The position numbers and the translations under genes were made by a program. From positions 310,001 to 374,000 of the forward strand of contig CAWKKW010000002.1 of the NCBI GenBank assembly GCA_963850345.1: 64,000 nucleotides of DNA. Direction: 5' to 3'. Numbering within the stretch: the stretch's first letter is position 1; every line of letters begins with the position of its first letter. The DNA is from CAWKKW01 sp963850345. Lineage in GTDB: Bacteria; Acidobacteriota; Terriglobia; Terriglobales; Acidobacteriaceae. The notes beneath the pieces are model-generated. The model did not search any database. It saw only the letters and a list, made by a program, of their open reading frames with translations, and had not been told where the DNA came from. Shown in pieces: positions 46,290-54,724 of the stretch.

Positions 46290-46691
46290 TCAGGGCGCAG
46301 TCTTTTGCCTGCGTCGCTGCGCACTTGCCTCAATGACTTCGTTCATGTCCGCCACCGGCCGAATCTCGAAGGTGTTGCCATATGTCATAGCCGGATGCCG
46401 CGACATGAGCTGTACAGCATGACTGATGTCGCGCGCTTCAAGGACGAGAATGCCGCCGAGTTGCTCTTTCGTTTCGGCATAGGGGCCGTCAGTGGTGGCG
46501 ACTTTGCCGTTCTTCCAGTAGAGAGTCAGGGCGGTCTCCACAGGCTGAAGCCCTTCTCCACCAGCCCAGTGCCCGTTGGCGCGAAGATGATCGTCGTATT
46601 CAAAGCAGGTGTCGAACATAGCGTTTCGCTCCTCCTCGGTCATGCGATCGAACTTGTCTTTGTCGTAGTAGCCGAAACAGATGTATTTCAT
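46290..46691 (-). CDS. YCII/DGPF-domain protein (ECF42 partner)
   Basis: A 133-residue YCII-fold protein with the signature TTDGPYAETKEQLGG and FEIRPVADMNE, i.e. a DGPF-type protein. Its ATG at 46691 has AGGAG eight bases upstream. The gene directly upstream on the same strand encodes an ECF42 sigma factor, the established genomic partner of DGPF proteins. The molecular role of DGPF proteins is not known. Confidence 0.88.
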   Translation of the reverse strand: MKYICFGYYDKDKFDRMTEEERNAMFDTCFEYDDHLRANGHWAGGEGLQPVETALTLYWKNGKVATTDGPYAETKEQLGGILVLEARDISHAVQLMSRHPAMTYGNTFEIRPVADMNEVIEASAQRRRQKTAP

Positions 46692-46882
46692 GGTTCTTCT
46701 CCTGGTTGCGAATTGGCGCAGGGCGACAGCAGCGTGTGCCCAGCTTGTTAATCTCTTGACTGCAGCGGCTGTTGTGAGGCCGCAGTTTCTCCATGGTTTC
46801 CGTCGCTCAGAGAGCCTTGCCGCATCGCTCTGTTGCCAGATAGTCGCTGGAGGTGGCGAAAATCGACAGGTGAGCAAACTTT

Positions 46883-48127
46883 TTATTGCAACTCTTGCAG
46901 CCGCCCCTCGAGGAACCGACGGTCGGGCTCGCGCCGAACCAGGGCCAGCGCTCTCTCATAGGCAGCACGAGCTTCAGGAATGCGTCCTGATCTGCGACAC
47001 AAGTCTGCTCGTGCGGCGTACGCCAGGTGGTAATCAGCGAGTTCGCCACGCTCGAGCAGGTCATCGATGAGGCGAATTCCCTTCTCTGGGCCTTCGCACA
47101 TGGCAATGGCCACTGCGCGGTTCAGTTCGACAACCGGAGACGGCTGAATCTGGAGCAATCGGTCATAGAGCAGCGCAATCTGGCGCCAGTCTGTGGATGC
47201 AGCGGTAGGAGCCTCGGCGTGAACTGACGCGATGGCCGCTTGCAGCGTGTAGGCCCCGAAGCGTTTGGATCGGAGAGCACTCTGGGTGAGCGAAATGCCT
47301 TCGGCAATCTGGTCCCTGTTCCACAAGGACCTATTCTGCTGCTCCAGCAGGATCACGTCTCCATCGGGAGAGGTTCGGGTGGCACGACGCGACTCCTGCA
47401 GCAACATGAGTCCAAGCAGACCCTTGACCTCGGGCTCTGGAAGTAACTCGAGCAACAGCCTTCCGAGACGAATCGCCTCGCGGCTAAGTTCGGTGCCTGC
47501 TAACTCGGAGTAACCCTCGTTGAAGATGAGATACACGACCTGAAGCACGGAGCCCAAACGAGCGGATAACTCCTGCGAGCCCGGCACCTGGTAAGGAATT
47601 GCCTTGTCGCGAATGAGGCTCTTCGCACGCACGATGCGTTGGGCGAGCGTGGCGGGGGTGACGAGAAATGCGCGGGCAATCTCCTCGGTTGTAAGTCCGC
47701 AGATTTCGCGAAGCGTGAGGGCGACCCGTGCTTCGGCGGGCAGATCGGGATGGCAGCAGGTGAAGATGAGACGGAGGCGATCATCCTCAATCTCATCGCA
47801 CCCAGCCTCTTCATTTCTGGTGGAAGTGTCGTTGACGCGCGATTCTATGTGGGCCACAAGATCTCTTTCGGCTCCATTAAAACGCGCGCGACGGCGCATG
47901 GCATCTATCGCTTTGAAGCGTGCGGTTGAAATTAACCACGGGCGTGGCTTCTCTGGAATGCCACTCTGCGCCCACGATTCCAGAGCAGCAGCGAAGGCCT
48001 CGTGCATCGACTCTTCGGCCAGCTCGAAGTCTCCCAGGAGACGCACGAGTGTGGCTAGAACTCGGCCCGATTCCAATCGGTACAGAGTCTCAAGGGTGCT
48101 GCTGAGTTGTTCGGGCGCTGGCGGCAT
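46883..48127 (-). CDS. ECF42-type sigma factor with C-terminal TPR-like extension
   Basis: A 414-residue ECF sigma factor. Sigma2 is at about 10-75 (ELAEESMHEAFAAALESW, RPWLISTARFKAIDAMRR), sigma4 at about 115-170 (CHPDLPAEARVALTLREICGLTTEEIARAFLVTPATLAQRIVRAKSLIR). A helical TPR-like extension of about 230 residues follows (YDRLLQIQPSPVVELNRAVAIAMCEGP). This architecture and the adjacent YCII/DGPF gene define ECF42, which has no classical anti-sigma factor; the C-terminal extension is thought to matter for activity. Confidence 0.92.
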   Translation of the reverse strand: MPPAPEQLSSTLETLYRLESGRVLATLVRLLGDFELAEESMHEAFAAALESWAQSGIPEKPRPWLISTARFKAIDAMRRRARFNGAERDLVAHIESRVNDTSTRNEEAGCDEIEDDRLRLIFTCCHPDLPAEARVALTLREICGLTTEEIARAFLVTPATLAQRIVRAKSLIRDKAIPYQVPGSQELSARLGSVLQVVYLIFNEGYSELAGTELSREAIRLGRLLLELLPEPEVKGLLGLMLLQESRRATRTSPDGDVILLEQQNRSLWNRDQIAEGISLTQSALRSKRFGAYTLQAAIASVHAEAPTAASTDWRQIALLYDRLLQIQPSPVVELNRAVAIAMCEGPEKGIRLIDDLLERGELADYHLAYAARADLCRRSGRIPEARAAYERALALVRREPDRRFLEGRLQELQ

Positions 48128-48177
48128 CTAGGCCAAAATAACAAAGGCAGTGGTTGGGCACAAACGCGTTCGGGGGC

Positions 48178-49365
48178 TCACGATTTGCCTGCATGATCAC
48201 CATATTCCCAGTCATAGGGCACGCCGGTGTTGCCCAGAATGAATGTAACCAGATCGGCGAATCGAGCCTCGGAGCGGACATCGTTGGAGAGGATCAGAAC
48301 ACAGCGTTGACTGCGCTCAATGCACACCATGGTGTTGGCCGTCTGACCATCGTGCCCCCCTTTGAAGAAGCCATGGCCTTGAGGACCGTCGAACACCACG
48401 ACGCCCAGGCCTGCGTACAAATCTTTTCGCTGCTGGTTCGCCGGCAGTGCGGGCAGGAACAGCGGAAACTGATGTGCGGTGGGAATGTGCAACGAAGGTT
48501 TGGAGATCTCCGCGCGTGACGCGGCTGTGAGGCCATCACCGCTCACGAGTGCAGCGGTAAACTTCGCCATGTCGGAGATGGTGGTGTTCATCGAGCCCGC
48601 GGCGCGCACCTTGCTGCGCTTTGAGTGAGGCTGCGGTTGCCCCTGATCGTTCCAGCCGTCCGCGAAGTTGCTGTCCTGACCCTCGCGCCACACGAGGCTG
48701 GTTCGAGACATGCCCAGCCGGGCAAAGATGGCATGGGTGAGATCGCCGACATCGAGTTCCAGGCCCTGATCCTGCCGTCCATGTTCGATCACAAACTGTA
48801 ACAGGATGAAGCCCTCGCCCGAATAGCTGAACTGTGTACCGGGGTCGAAGTGGATGTGCAACTTCTGGTCGGGCTCGATGAAGAAGAAGTTGCTGAAACC
48901 GGTGGAGTGAGTCAGGCACATGCGCGGTGTGATGTTCTTCCATCGCGGATCATCAGCCAGGTCTTTGTATGGGCCGTACTTGTCCGGAAAGACCGGATCG
49001 GGCCCATAACTCGGCAGTGGTTTGTCGAGGTCAGCGGCGATCGGGGTGTCAAGGTTGAGTTTGCCTTTGTCGACCAGCTGCATCGCGGTATAGGCGAATA
49101 CCGTCTTGGTGAGCGAGGCGCCGTACATATCGGTGTCTGTGGTCAGCCGGTCGCCCTTGGCATTGCGGATTCCGTAGGCGTGCACATAGCCAACCTTGCC
49201 GTGATCGATGACCGCCACCGCAATACCTTTGGCGCCGGTCTGTGCCATGACGTCGCCAACCTTAGCGTCAATAGCGGCTGCGGTAGGGACGGTCTGTTCC
49301 ATGAGCGGAAGGCAGACACAGAGCACAGGCAGCACGAGAAGAGATTGTCTGAGCGTCTTGATCAT
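48178..49365 (-). CDS. Serine hydrolase, beta-lactamase class C family
   Basis: A 395-residue exported hydrolase with signal-like LLVLPVLCVCLPLM. The catalytic Ser84 and Lys87 are in ASLTK, and the second motif is Tyr181-Ser-Gly (FSYSGEG); GGHDG near residue 350 matches the third, KTG-like box. It could be a DD-peptidase or esterase rather than a true beta-lactamase. The ATG at 49365 gives the signal peptide; the open frame extends to 49443. Single gene. Confidence 0.85.
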   Translation of the reverse strand: MIKTLRQSLLVLPVLCVCLPLMEQTVPTAAAIDAKVGDVMAQTGAKGIAVAVIDHGKVGYVHAYGIRNAKGDRLTTDTDMYGASLTKTVFAYTAMQLVDKGKLNLDTPIAADLDKPLPSYGPDPVFPDKYGPYKDLADDPRWKNITPRMCLTHSTGFSNFFFIEPDQKLHIHFDPGTQFSYSGEGFILLQFVIEHGRQDQGLELDVGDLTHAIFARLGMSRTSLVWREGQDSNFADGWNDQGQPQPHSKRSKVRAAGSMNTTISDMAKFTAALVSGDGLTAASRAEISKPSLHIPTAHQFPLFLPALPANQQRKDLYAGLGVVVFDGPQGHGFFKGGHDGQTANTMVCIERSQRCVLILSNDVRSEARFADLVTFILGNTGVPYDWEYGDHAGKS

Positions 49366-49453
49366 AGGGATGATTGCAAGTCGGGTGGTCTTCCGAATCC
49401 TCTCCAGGCTACGTACGTCGCAACGTGGCACATTGTTCAACAAGTCGAATGGC

Positions 49454-49804
49454 TTAAGCCGCGGGCGGTACCAGCGTTTCCGTTCGTGCTTGAGCGTGCT
49501 CGAATGTCAGGTTTACCGAGCGATCGCCAATGGGCCTAGTACGATGACGCACACCTCGCATTACCGTAATCATTTGCCCGGGCAAGAGCTCGATTGTTTG
49601 GCTATCGAAGTCAATGAAGAGGCCGCCTTCGAGTGCGAGGAAGGTTTCATCCGAATCCGGATGGGAGTGCCAATGGTAGGGCTCAGTCATCGTGCTGATG
49701 CGAACTACATGGTCGTTCACATTGGCGAGTGGATGGTTGTCGTAGCTCTTGTCGGTTGCGTATTCCGACGCGAGAGTGATGACGGAAAAGGATTGGCTCC
49801 CCAC
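49454..49804 (-). CDS. Cupin-domain protein
   Basis: A 116-residue single-domain cupin. The metal motif is HWHSHPDSDETFLALEGGLFIDF (HxHxxxxE) and the second motif is PGQMITVMRGVRHRTRP. It may be an isomerase, dioxygenase or sensor-like cupin; the small size gives no substrate clue. Its neighbours are not functionally linked. Confidence 0.88.
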   Translation of the reverse strand: MGSQSFSVITLASEYATDKSYDNHPLANVNDHVVRISTMTEPYHWHSHPDSDETFLALEGGLFIDFDSQTIELLPGQMITVMRGVRHRTRPIGDRSVNLTFEHAQARTETLVPPAA

Positions 49805-49958
49805 GATTCCTCCTACAATCTTTGTTCCAGGCTCATTCAGCAGGTTACACCGAAGGCGCTTGCGGAGGATAAGGCCGGCCGTGAGTGACTGCGCAAGAGA
49901 GCCGCGGGACCGGCCTATGGCTCTACGTGCAGCGTTCGTGACACTCTACCGGAGAGAT

Positions 49959-51575
49959 TCACGTTGCGCCCCGGCGCTCTATTGCTGCGACTCCAGGCGG
50001 CTTTCGATCAGGTCTAATTCTCGTTCGAGGGTGCGATACACGGTATCCCCGATGCGGCCGCTGGCCCGCAGATCGACCAGCTTGTCGCGTTCGGCACGAT
50101 GCGCATCCAGCAGGAGTTTGCGCGTGGCGGTCTGATCTGAGGTCTCTGTTGGGCTGGGCGGAAAGCTCCTCCATACGGTGGCGGAATTGGTGCAGCATGT
50201 CGTCATAATAGTGTTGGCGTTCGTCGCTCCCGGTCTGGGTTGTTCGCTGCGCTTCAACGAAACTGATAGCTGCCTGCAGCAGTAAGCGGCGGGCCTCCTC
50301 TTCTTCGCAGGCTGGTCCGGAGTCGCGGTCGAAGCCCAAGGCGCGCACGGTTGCTGGCAGAGTGAGGCCCTGCAACACGAGCGTGACGAGGATGACGGCG
50401 AAGGTGAGGAACAGAATCATGTTGCTTTGCGGAAACGGCGTGCCGTCGGCGATGGTGGCGGGCAGCGAACCCGCCGCAGCGAGCGCGACTACGCCCCGCA
50501 TGCCCGTCCAGCCCAGCACGAAGCTCGCCTTGGGGTTCGGTGAGCGATAGCTATGGTGCAGCAGACGGGTGCGCACCCATGCGGCGAGGGTCAGACTGGG
50601 GTAGACCCACACGAGGCGCAAGATGATCAGTACAAGCGAGAAGAGCAGTCCGTACGTAAGCAAGCGTATGTGGCTGTAACCCTGGATAGCCTCGAGCACG
50701 TAAGGCAGTTGCAGGCCGATGAGCAGGAAGACGAGTCCGTTGAGCAGGAACTCAAGGGCCTCCCACACGCCCCAGATTTGCAATCGTGTCTGTGGCGAGA
50801 AGAGTTTGTCGCTGCGGCGGCTGAGGTAAAGGCCACAGGTAACTACTGCGATGACGCCGGAGGCTCTGGCCGCTTCGCCTGCGAGGTAGGAGACATACGC
50901 GATGATAATCGAGAGAACAATGTCGACAGGCCCATCTTCAATGAAGCGTTCGATGCGCGTCATGAGCCAGCCGATGAGCAGGCCTATAGCGACGCCGCCC
51001 CCGAGCAGCCAGACGAAATCCGCGACCCCTTTGCCGAGAGTCGGAATACTGCGATCGACGATCATGTCGATGCCGAACTGCAGCGCGAGCAGGCCGGTCG
51101 CATCGTTGACCAGGCTTTCGCCTTCGAGGATGTCGGTAATGCTGTGCGGCATGCCGACCCGCCTCGCGATGGAGGTGGCGGCGACCGCGTCTGTCGGCGA
51201 CACGATGGCGCCCAGCAAGAAACCGAGCCGCCAGTCAAAGCCGGGCAGGAAGAGGTGGGCAGCGAAGGCAACGCCGATGGCGGTAAAGAAGACGAGGCCC
51301 ACGGCGAGCATGCTGATGGAGACGATGTGATTTCGGAATTCGCGCCACGAGGTCTGCCAGGCTGCGGCGTAGAGCAGGGGCGGCAGAAAGACGTAGAAGA
51401 CAATTCCGGGCGGTAAGGCGACACGCGGAACATGCGGGAACAAGGAGCAGAGCAGGCCGGCTAGAACCAGCAGGATAGGGTAGGAGATGGAAAGCCGTCG
51501 CGCGAGCACCGCAACCAACGCGACAGCAGTCAGCAGTCCGAGCAGCAACAACTGGAGCGCGCTTACGTGTTCCAT
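49959..51575 (-). CDS. CPA1-type Na+/H+ antiporter (frameshifted C-terminal tail)
   Basis: A 12-helix NhaP/CPA1-like antiporter. Key residues: LGAIVSPTDAVAATS (SPTD 126-129), EGESLVNDATG (Asn157-Asp158, ion-binding) and WTGMRGVVALAAAGSLP. Up to about MEELSAQPN (near 50150) the sequence is normal, then the frame reads a basic non-family tail. A frame one base on codes for a plausible cytoplasmic tail (ETSDQTATRKLLLDAHRAERDKLVDLRASG...) ending at 49979. So a +1 frameshift lies near 50130-50165. The membrane domain is intact, so the protein may still work. Confidence 0.85.
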   Translation of the reverse strand: MEHVSALQLLLLGLLTAVALVAVLARRLSISYPILLVLAGLLCSLFPHVPRVALPPGIVFYVFLPPLLYAAAWQTSWREFRNHIVSISMLAVGLVFFTAIGVAFAAHLFLPGFDWRLGFLLGAIVSPTDAVAATSIARRVGMPHSITDILEGESLVNDATGLLALQFGIDMIVDRSIPTLGKGVADFVWLLGGGVAIGLLIGWLMTRIERFIEDGPVDIVLSIIIAYVSYLAGEAARASGVIAVVTCGLYLSRRSDKLFSPQTRLQIWGVWEALEFLLNGLVFLLIGLQLPYVLEAIQGYSHIRLLTYGLLFSLVLIILRLVWVYPSLTLAAWVRTRLLHHSYRSPNPKASFVLGWTGMRGVVALAAAGSLPATIADGTPFPQSNMILFLTFAVILVTLVLQGLTLPATVRALGFDRDSGPACEEEEARRLLLQAAISFVEAQRTTQTGSDERQHYYDDMLHQFRHRMEELSAQPNRDLRSDRHAQTPAGCASCRTRQAGRSAGQRPHRGYRVSHPRTRIRPDRKPPGVAAIERRGAT

Positions 51576-51903
51576 TCTGCTTAGGATGCCACATCGGGCG
51601 GCGGCTCAGGAACCCCGATGCTGGTTTTGCGATACTGTTGTGTCGCCGGGCAGCGCGCAGTTGACATGAGGATGGAAAGACGATTGTATGGGCAGTACCA
51701 TCCTGCTCCCTTCGCCGATGGTTGGCATCGTGGAGGATACCGGTCCGGGCGCTAGTCGCTCTGCTGTGGTGAGCGGGTGTATTGGGGTGACGAACGCGCA
51801 GTTCGTTCCTCATAAGTGCTTATACGGTGACTTACTAACCTTGCTAACTTCAAATGCCGAGGTACGAACTCGCCTCGCCACGAATGTTTGAGGAGGAAGT
51901 GGA
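51576..51903. other. Intergenic region
   Basis: About 330 bp divergent between the antiporter and the small gene at 51904. A 67-codon open frame at 51688-51891 has no domain or Shine-Dalgarno. Apart from a short ATAAG/CTTAT palindrome, nothing was seen. Confidence 0.4.
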
Positions 51904-52158
51904 ATGAATCGCGTACCTGACACAGAACTAGTTCTCATACCCGGTGGAACCCTGATCACAGCCACGCCGGAGGAAGGGCGCGCGCTGGCAATTACGCTAG
52001 CGCGGCACATGATTCATAACATCCAGCCAGACCTGGATGCATTGAAGGCTGGACGGCCGAATTACGCCATGAACCCCGACGGCCTGATCGCCGCAAGCCA
52101 GGTCGTAGCGATTGAATTTCAAACGATCGCCGCGGCCAATAACTATTGGCGAGGCTAG
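51904..52158 (+). CDS. Small hypothetical protein (84 residues)
   Basis: An 84-residue soluble protein with a strong GGAGG-type site upstream of the ATG. I do not recognise its family. It has no signal peptide; it is moderately hydrophobic (TLITATPEEGRALAITLARHMIHNI) with one possible amphipathic helix. A perfect 10-bp hairpin follows its stop by 22 bp, so it is a monocistronic unit. It is likely real because of the ribosome site and the terminator. Confidence 0.65.
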   Translation: MNRVPDTELVLIPGGTLITATPEEGRALAITLARHMIHNIQPDLDALKAGRPNYAMNPDGLIAASQVVAIEFQTIAAANNYWRG

Positions 52159-52180
52159 TTATGTGGCGAACTGCGTAAGT

Positions 52181-52205
52181 GAAACGGACCGGGTCGGTCC
52201 GTTTC
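52181..52205 (+). terminator. Perfect 10-bp hairpin
   Basis: GAAACGGACC and GGTCCGTTTC with a 5-base loop (GGGTC), 22 bp after the small gene. No T-run follows, but the stem is perfect. It also lies before the convergent GNAT gene, so it can serve both. Confidence 0.65.
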
Positions 52206-52269
52206 GTGCTGTTGGGAGCATTGGGGCGAGCTTGAGATTGGCACCGGAATGTGGGCTGGGACAAGCCGG

Positions 52270-52803
52270 TTAGAAGGACGGCTCGGATGGGAAGTTGGCA
52301 AGTGCATGCAAGTCGGTCCAACCGAACGCGAATTCGGAAAGCTGGATGCCTCCGATCTCGATTGGCTTGCGGGTCAGGTAGTGGGCACCGGTTTTCTCGT
52401 AAAAGTGGACCGCAGGATTTTGTTCGAGCACCCAAACGAGCATATTCTTGTGGCCTTCCAGAATGAGTGTTCTGGCGACTGCGGCGAGGAGCGCCTTTCC
52501 TATCCCGCGGCTTTGGGCGTCTTTGAGCAGGTAGATCGTATACAGTTCAGCATCGTAACCATCGAGGGGTTCACGGATGCCACCACCGCCGGCGAATCCG
52601 ACCACGCTGCCTTCCACCTCGGCAACGAACACACGTATGTCGCGCCTAAGCCAGTCCTGCCATATGGGAATGCGTTCGGCTTCGTTCAGGGAGGCGAGGT
52701 ATTGATCCGGAAGAATGCCCGCGTAAGTTGTGAGCCAGCTTTGGACATGCACATGCGCGATTGCGGCAGCATCTTGCACTTCGGCGATTCGGATCGTAGG
52801 CAT
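52270..52803 (-). CDS. GNAT-family N-acetyltransferase
   Basis: A 177-residue acetyltransferase. The acetyl-CoA region is YLLKDAQSRGIGKALLAAVARTLI (Q/R-x-x-G-x-G/A) and the C-terminal part is FYEKTGAHYLTRKPIEIGG. The substrate (amine or aminoglycoside-like) is unknown. It is read toward the small gene's terminator. Confidence 0.88.
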   Translation of the reverse strand: MPTIRIAEVQDAAAIAHVHVQSWLTTYAGILPDQYLASLNEAERIPIWQDWLRRDIRVFVAEVEGSVVGFAGGGGIREPLDGYDAELYTIYLLKDAQSRGIGKALLAAVARTLILEGHKNMLVWVLEQNPAVHFYEKTGAHYLTRKPIEIGGIQLSEFAFGWTDLHALANFPSEPSF

Positions 52804-52854
52804 GCGAACACCTGATTCAAAGCATAAGTCACACAGAGTGGCAGAAAGCGCAGG

Positions 52855-53277
52855 TCACGAACTGGCCCTGGCTCCGCGAAAGAACCACTCCACCCCATAT
52901 CGATCTGTTAGTCGTCCATAGACTCCGAAGGGCATCTCGCGCAATTCGGTGAGGTACTCTGCGTCGGCTCCCTCGCGCAGCTTGTTGAAGATGGGCGTGA
53001 GTTCGTTGTAGCCAGGGCCGCTGACATAGATGGCAGTCGTGTTTCCCTATTGTGGCTTACGTGTAGGGTGCAGCCAATCTGTCGCGGAGAACTTAACGAC
53101 TCCGCTCTTGAGATAGGCGTTCGTAATCTTGTGGTGCTGTTCCGCCGGAAATTGTGCCTGCATTGGAGTTTTCCCGAGGGGCGTCAGAATAAGTTCGCCA
53201 CCGAAGCAGGATTGATAGAACCGCATAGCTTCGGCGCAGTTGCCGTCGAACAGAAGGAACGGGGTCAAAGTAAGCAT
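52855..53277 (-). pseudogene. VOC/PhnB-like gene broken by an in-frame amber stop
   Basis: The first 76 codons (LTPFLLFDGNCAEAMRFYQSCFGGELILTPLG) are a PhnB-like VOC start. A TAG at 53049-53047 stops it after TRKPQ, yet the same frame continues with GNTTAIYVSGPGYNELTPIF, LREMPFGVYGRLTDRYGVEWFF and a normal end at 52855. So one in-frame stop separates two halves of an otherwise intact 139-residue VOC protein. There is no sign of frameshift. It is a pseudogene, a sequencing error or a readthrough case. Confidence 0.8.
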
Positions 53278-53685
53278 AGAGTTTTCAGTGGGGGAGGTTT
53301 CCCTGTGCGAAGGATTATAGCCGTGTGGGCGACGCCACAGTCATGAACAGGAGGTTGGCTGAGGCTCGCCGGTTTGTTCGGCTTACTCGGCACAGACTAA
53401 GTCGGCCTAGTTACAAAGGTCGGAGGATAAAAGTGGAGTTCACGAGTGGTCGCCGATTCTCTCTCACACAACACACTCAATCTGGCCGTATTCGCCAAGG
53501 CGTATAGATGAAGCGTTGAGGCAAGCTCCTTAGCTGAGGTGCGGAGACATAGTGCCGGCGCGGTGTCTATGGTCGAGGTGATTGTTCGCATCTTGTCGGG
53601 CTTTCGCGGAAAAAATTTGGTACGTACGATCAGGTATGAGCCGTCGTCCTGGTCTATGATTCGTTCCGAATGAGGAACCGGATAC
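53278..53685. other. Intergenic region
   Basis: About 400 bp without a supported gene. Short open frames (53325-53507 plus, 53397-53687 minus) lack domains and ribosome sites. No repeat or palindrome longer than 7 bp was seen. Confidence 0.4.
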
Positions 53686-54645
53686 ATGCATAAAGGGGAT
53701 GGTCAGGGCGAGGCAGGGCGCCTTTCGGCAATTGTGGCGAACTCGCTGGACACCCACGGGAAAACACAAGACCTGGCGCGCCAGGCCTACCAAAGTCGCA
53801 CGCAATTTCACAGGCTGTTCCGAACCGTGGTCAAGGAGACTCCTGCAGCAATGCGGCGGAGGCTCTTGCTGGAAAGAGCAGCCTATCAACTGGCACATAC
53901 TGCGATGTCGGTCACGGGCGTGGCCCTGGACGCCAACTACGGTTCGTTGGAAGCGTTCACTCGCGCCTTCCGAAAAGCTTTTCAAATCTCTCCTAGTCTT
54001 TACCGGCGCGTGCGGGATCCCCACTACCGCTTGCCGTCGCCCAGCCACATTCACTTTCTTGCGCCCGGTTCCCCCACAAAAGGAGGAGGAGACATGGACC
54101 TATTCGATCGCTTTGCAGGCAACGATTCGTGGCACACGCAGCGTTTGTTGGAATACGCGAATACCTTGACCGAGGAACAACTGGATCAGCCGCTCCCCAC
54201 GGTGATTGAGATGTTGCCGTGGCGCGAGTCCAACAAGACGCTAAGGCAGCTGTTGGAAAACATCATCTTCACGAAGGAAGTTTGGACCGCTGCACTGGCG
54301 GGAGCCGATATGGATATGAGCGGACCTGCGAAATCTGAACGCTCTCCGCAGGCGATGCTGCAAAGGCTGAAGAAGACCGATGCGGAACTGCATCGCATTT
54401 TGAGCGACGTCCGCAACCGCTCCGGATGGGATGATACCTTCGTCGACGCTCTCTGCGAACCGGCAGAGACCTTCACGTTTGGCGGCGTCTTCGCGCACAT
54501 CATGACGTTCAATGCGCATCGCCGATTGATGGCGTTGGACGCTCTCCGCCAACTGGGTGTGCAGACCGAAGGGTTCGGCGACCCGATGGAATACGAAGAA
54601 AGCGTAGCGCCGTGGAACCAGGAGGTCGCAGTCAAAACGCCTTAG
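53686..54645 (+). CDS. AraC-type HTH fused to DinB-like domain
   Basis: A 319-residue two-domain protein. Residues about 10-110 are an AraC HTH pair (QDLARQAYQSRTQFHRLFRTVVKETP, VTGVALDANYGSLEAFTRAFRKAFQISPSLYRR). Residues about 135-300 are a DinB-like helical bundle (SWHTQRLLEYANTLTEEQLDQ, LRQLLENIIFTKEVW, FAHIMTFNAHRRLMALDALRQLG) with His residues placed as in metal-binding DinB proteins. The DinB part may sense a thiol or bind metal. No partner gene is obvious. Confidence 0.85.
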   Translation: MHKGDGQGEAGRLSAIVANSLDTHGKTQDLARQAYQSRTQFHRLFRTVVKETPAAMRRRLLLERAAYQLAHTAMSVTGVALDANYGSLEAFTRAFRKAFQISPSLYRRVRDPHYRLPSPSHIHFLAPGSPTKGGGDMDLFDRFAGNDSWHTQRLLEYANTLTEEQLDQPLPTVIEMLPWRESNKTLRQLLENIIFTKEVWTAALAGADMDMSGPAKSERSPQAMLQRLKKTDAELHRILSDVRNRSGWDDTFVDALCEPAETFTFGGVFAHIMTFNAHRRLMALDALRQLGVQTEGFGDPMEYEESVAPWNQEVAVKTP

Positions 54646-54724
54646 GGTTTGCGGCTTGGGAAGCCCTGGCGAGCGGGAGCTTCTCGAAAGTTCCAAGGAG
54701 CCCCTCGTTGCTAGAATCTGGGGC

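Noticed and set aside
46723..46728. TGTCGC (minus strand) as a possible ECF42 -35 box before the DGPF gene
   Set aside because: No CGTC-like -10 box at 16-17 bp and the site lies too close to the start codon.
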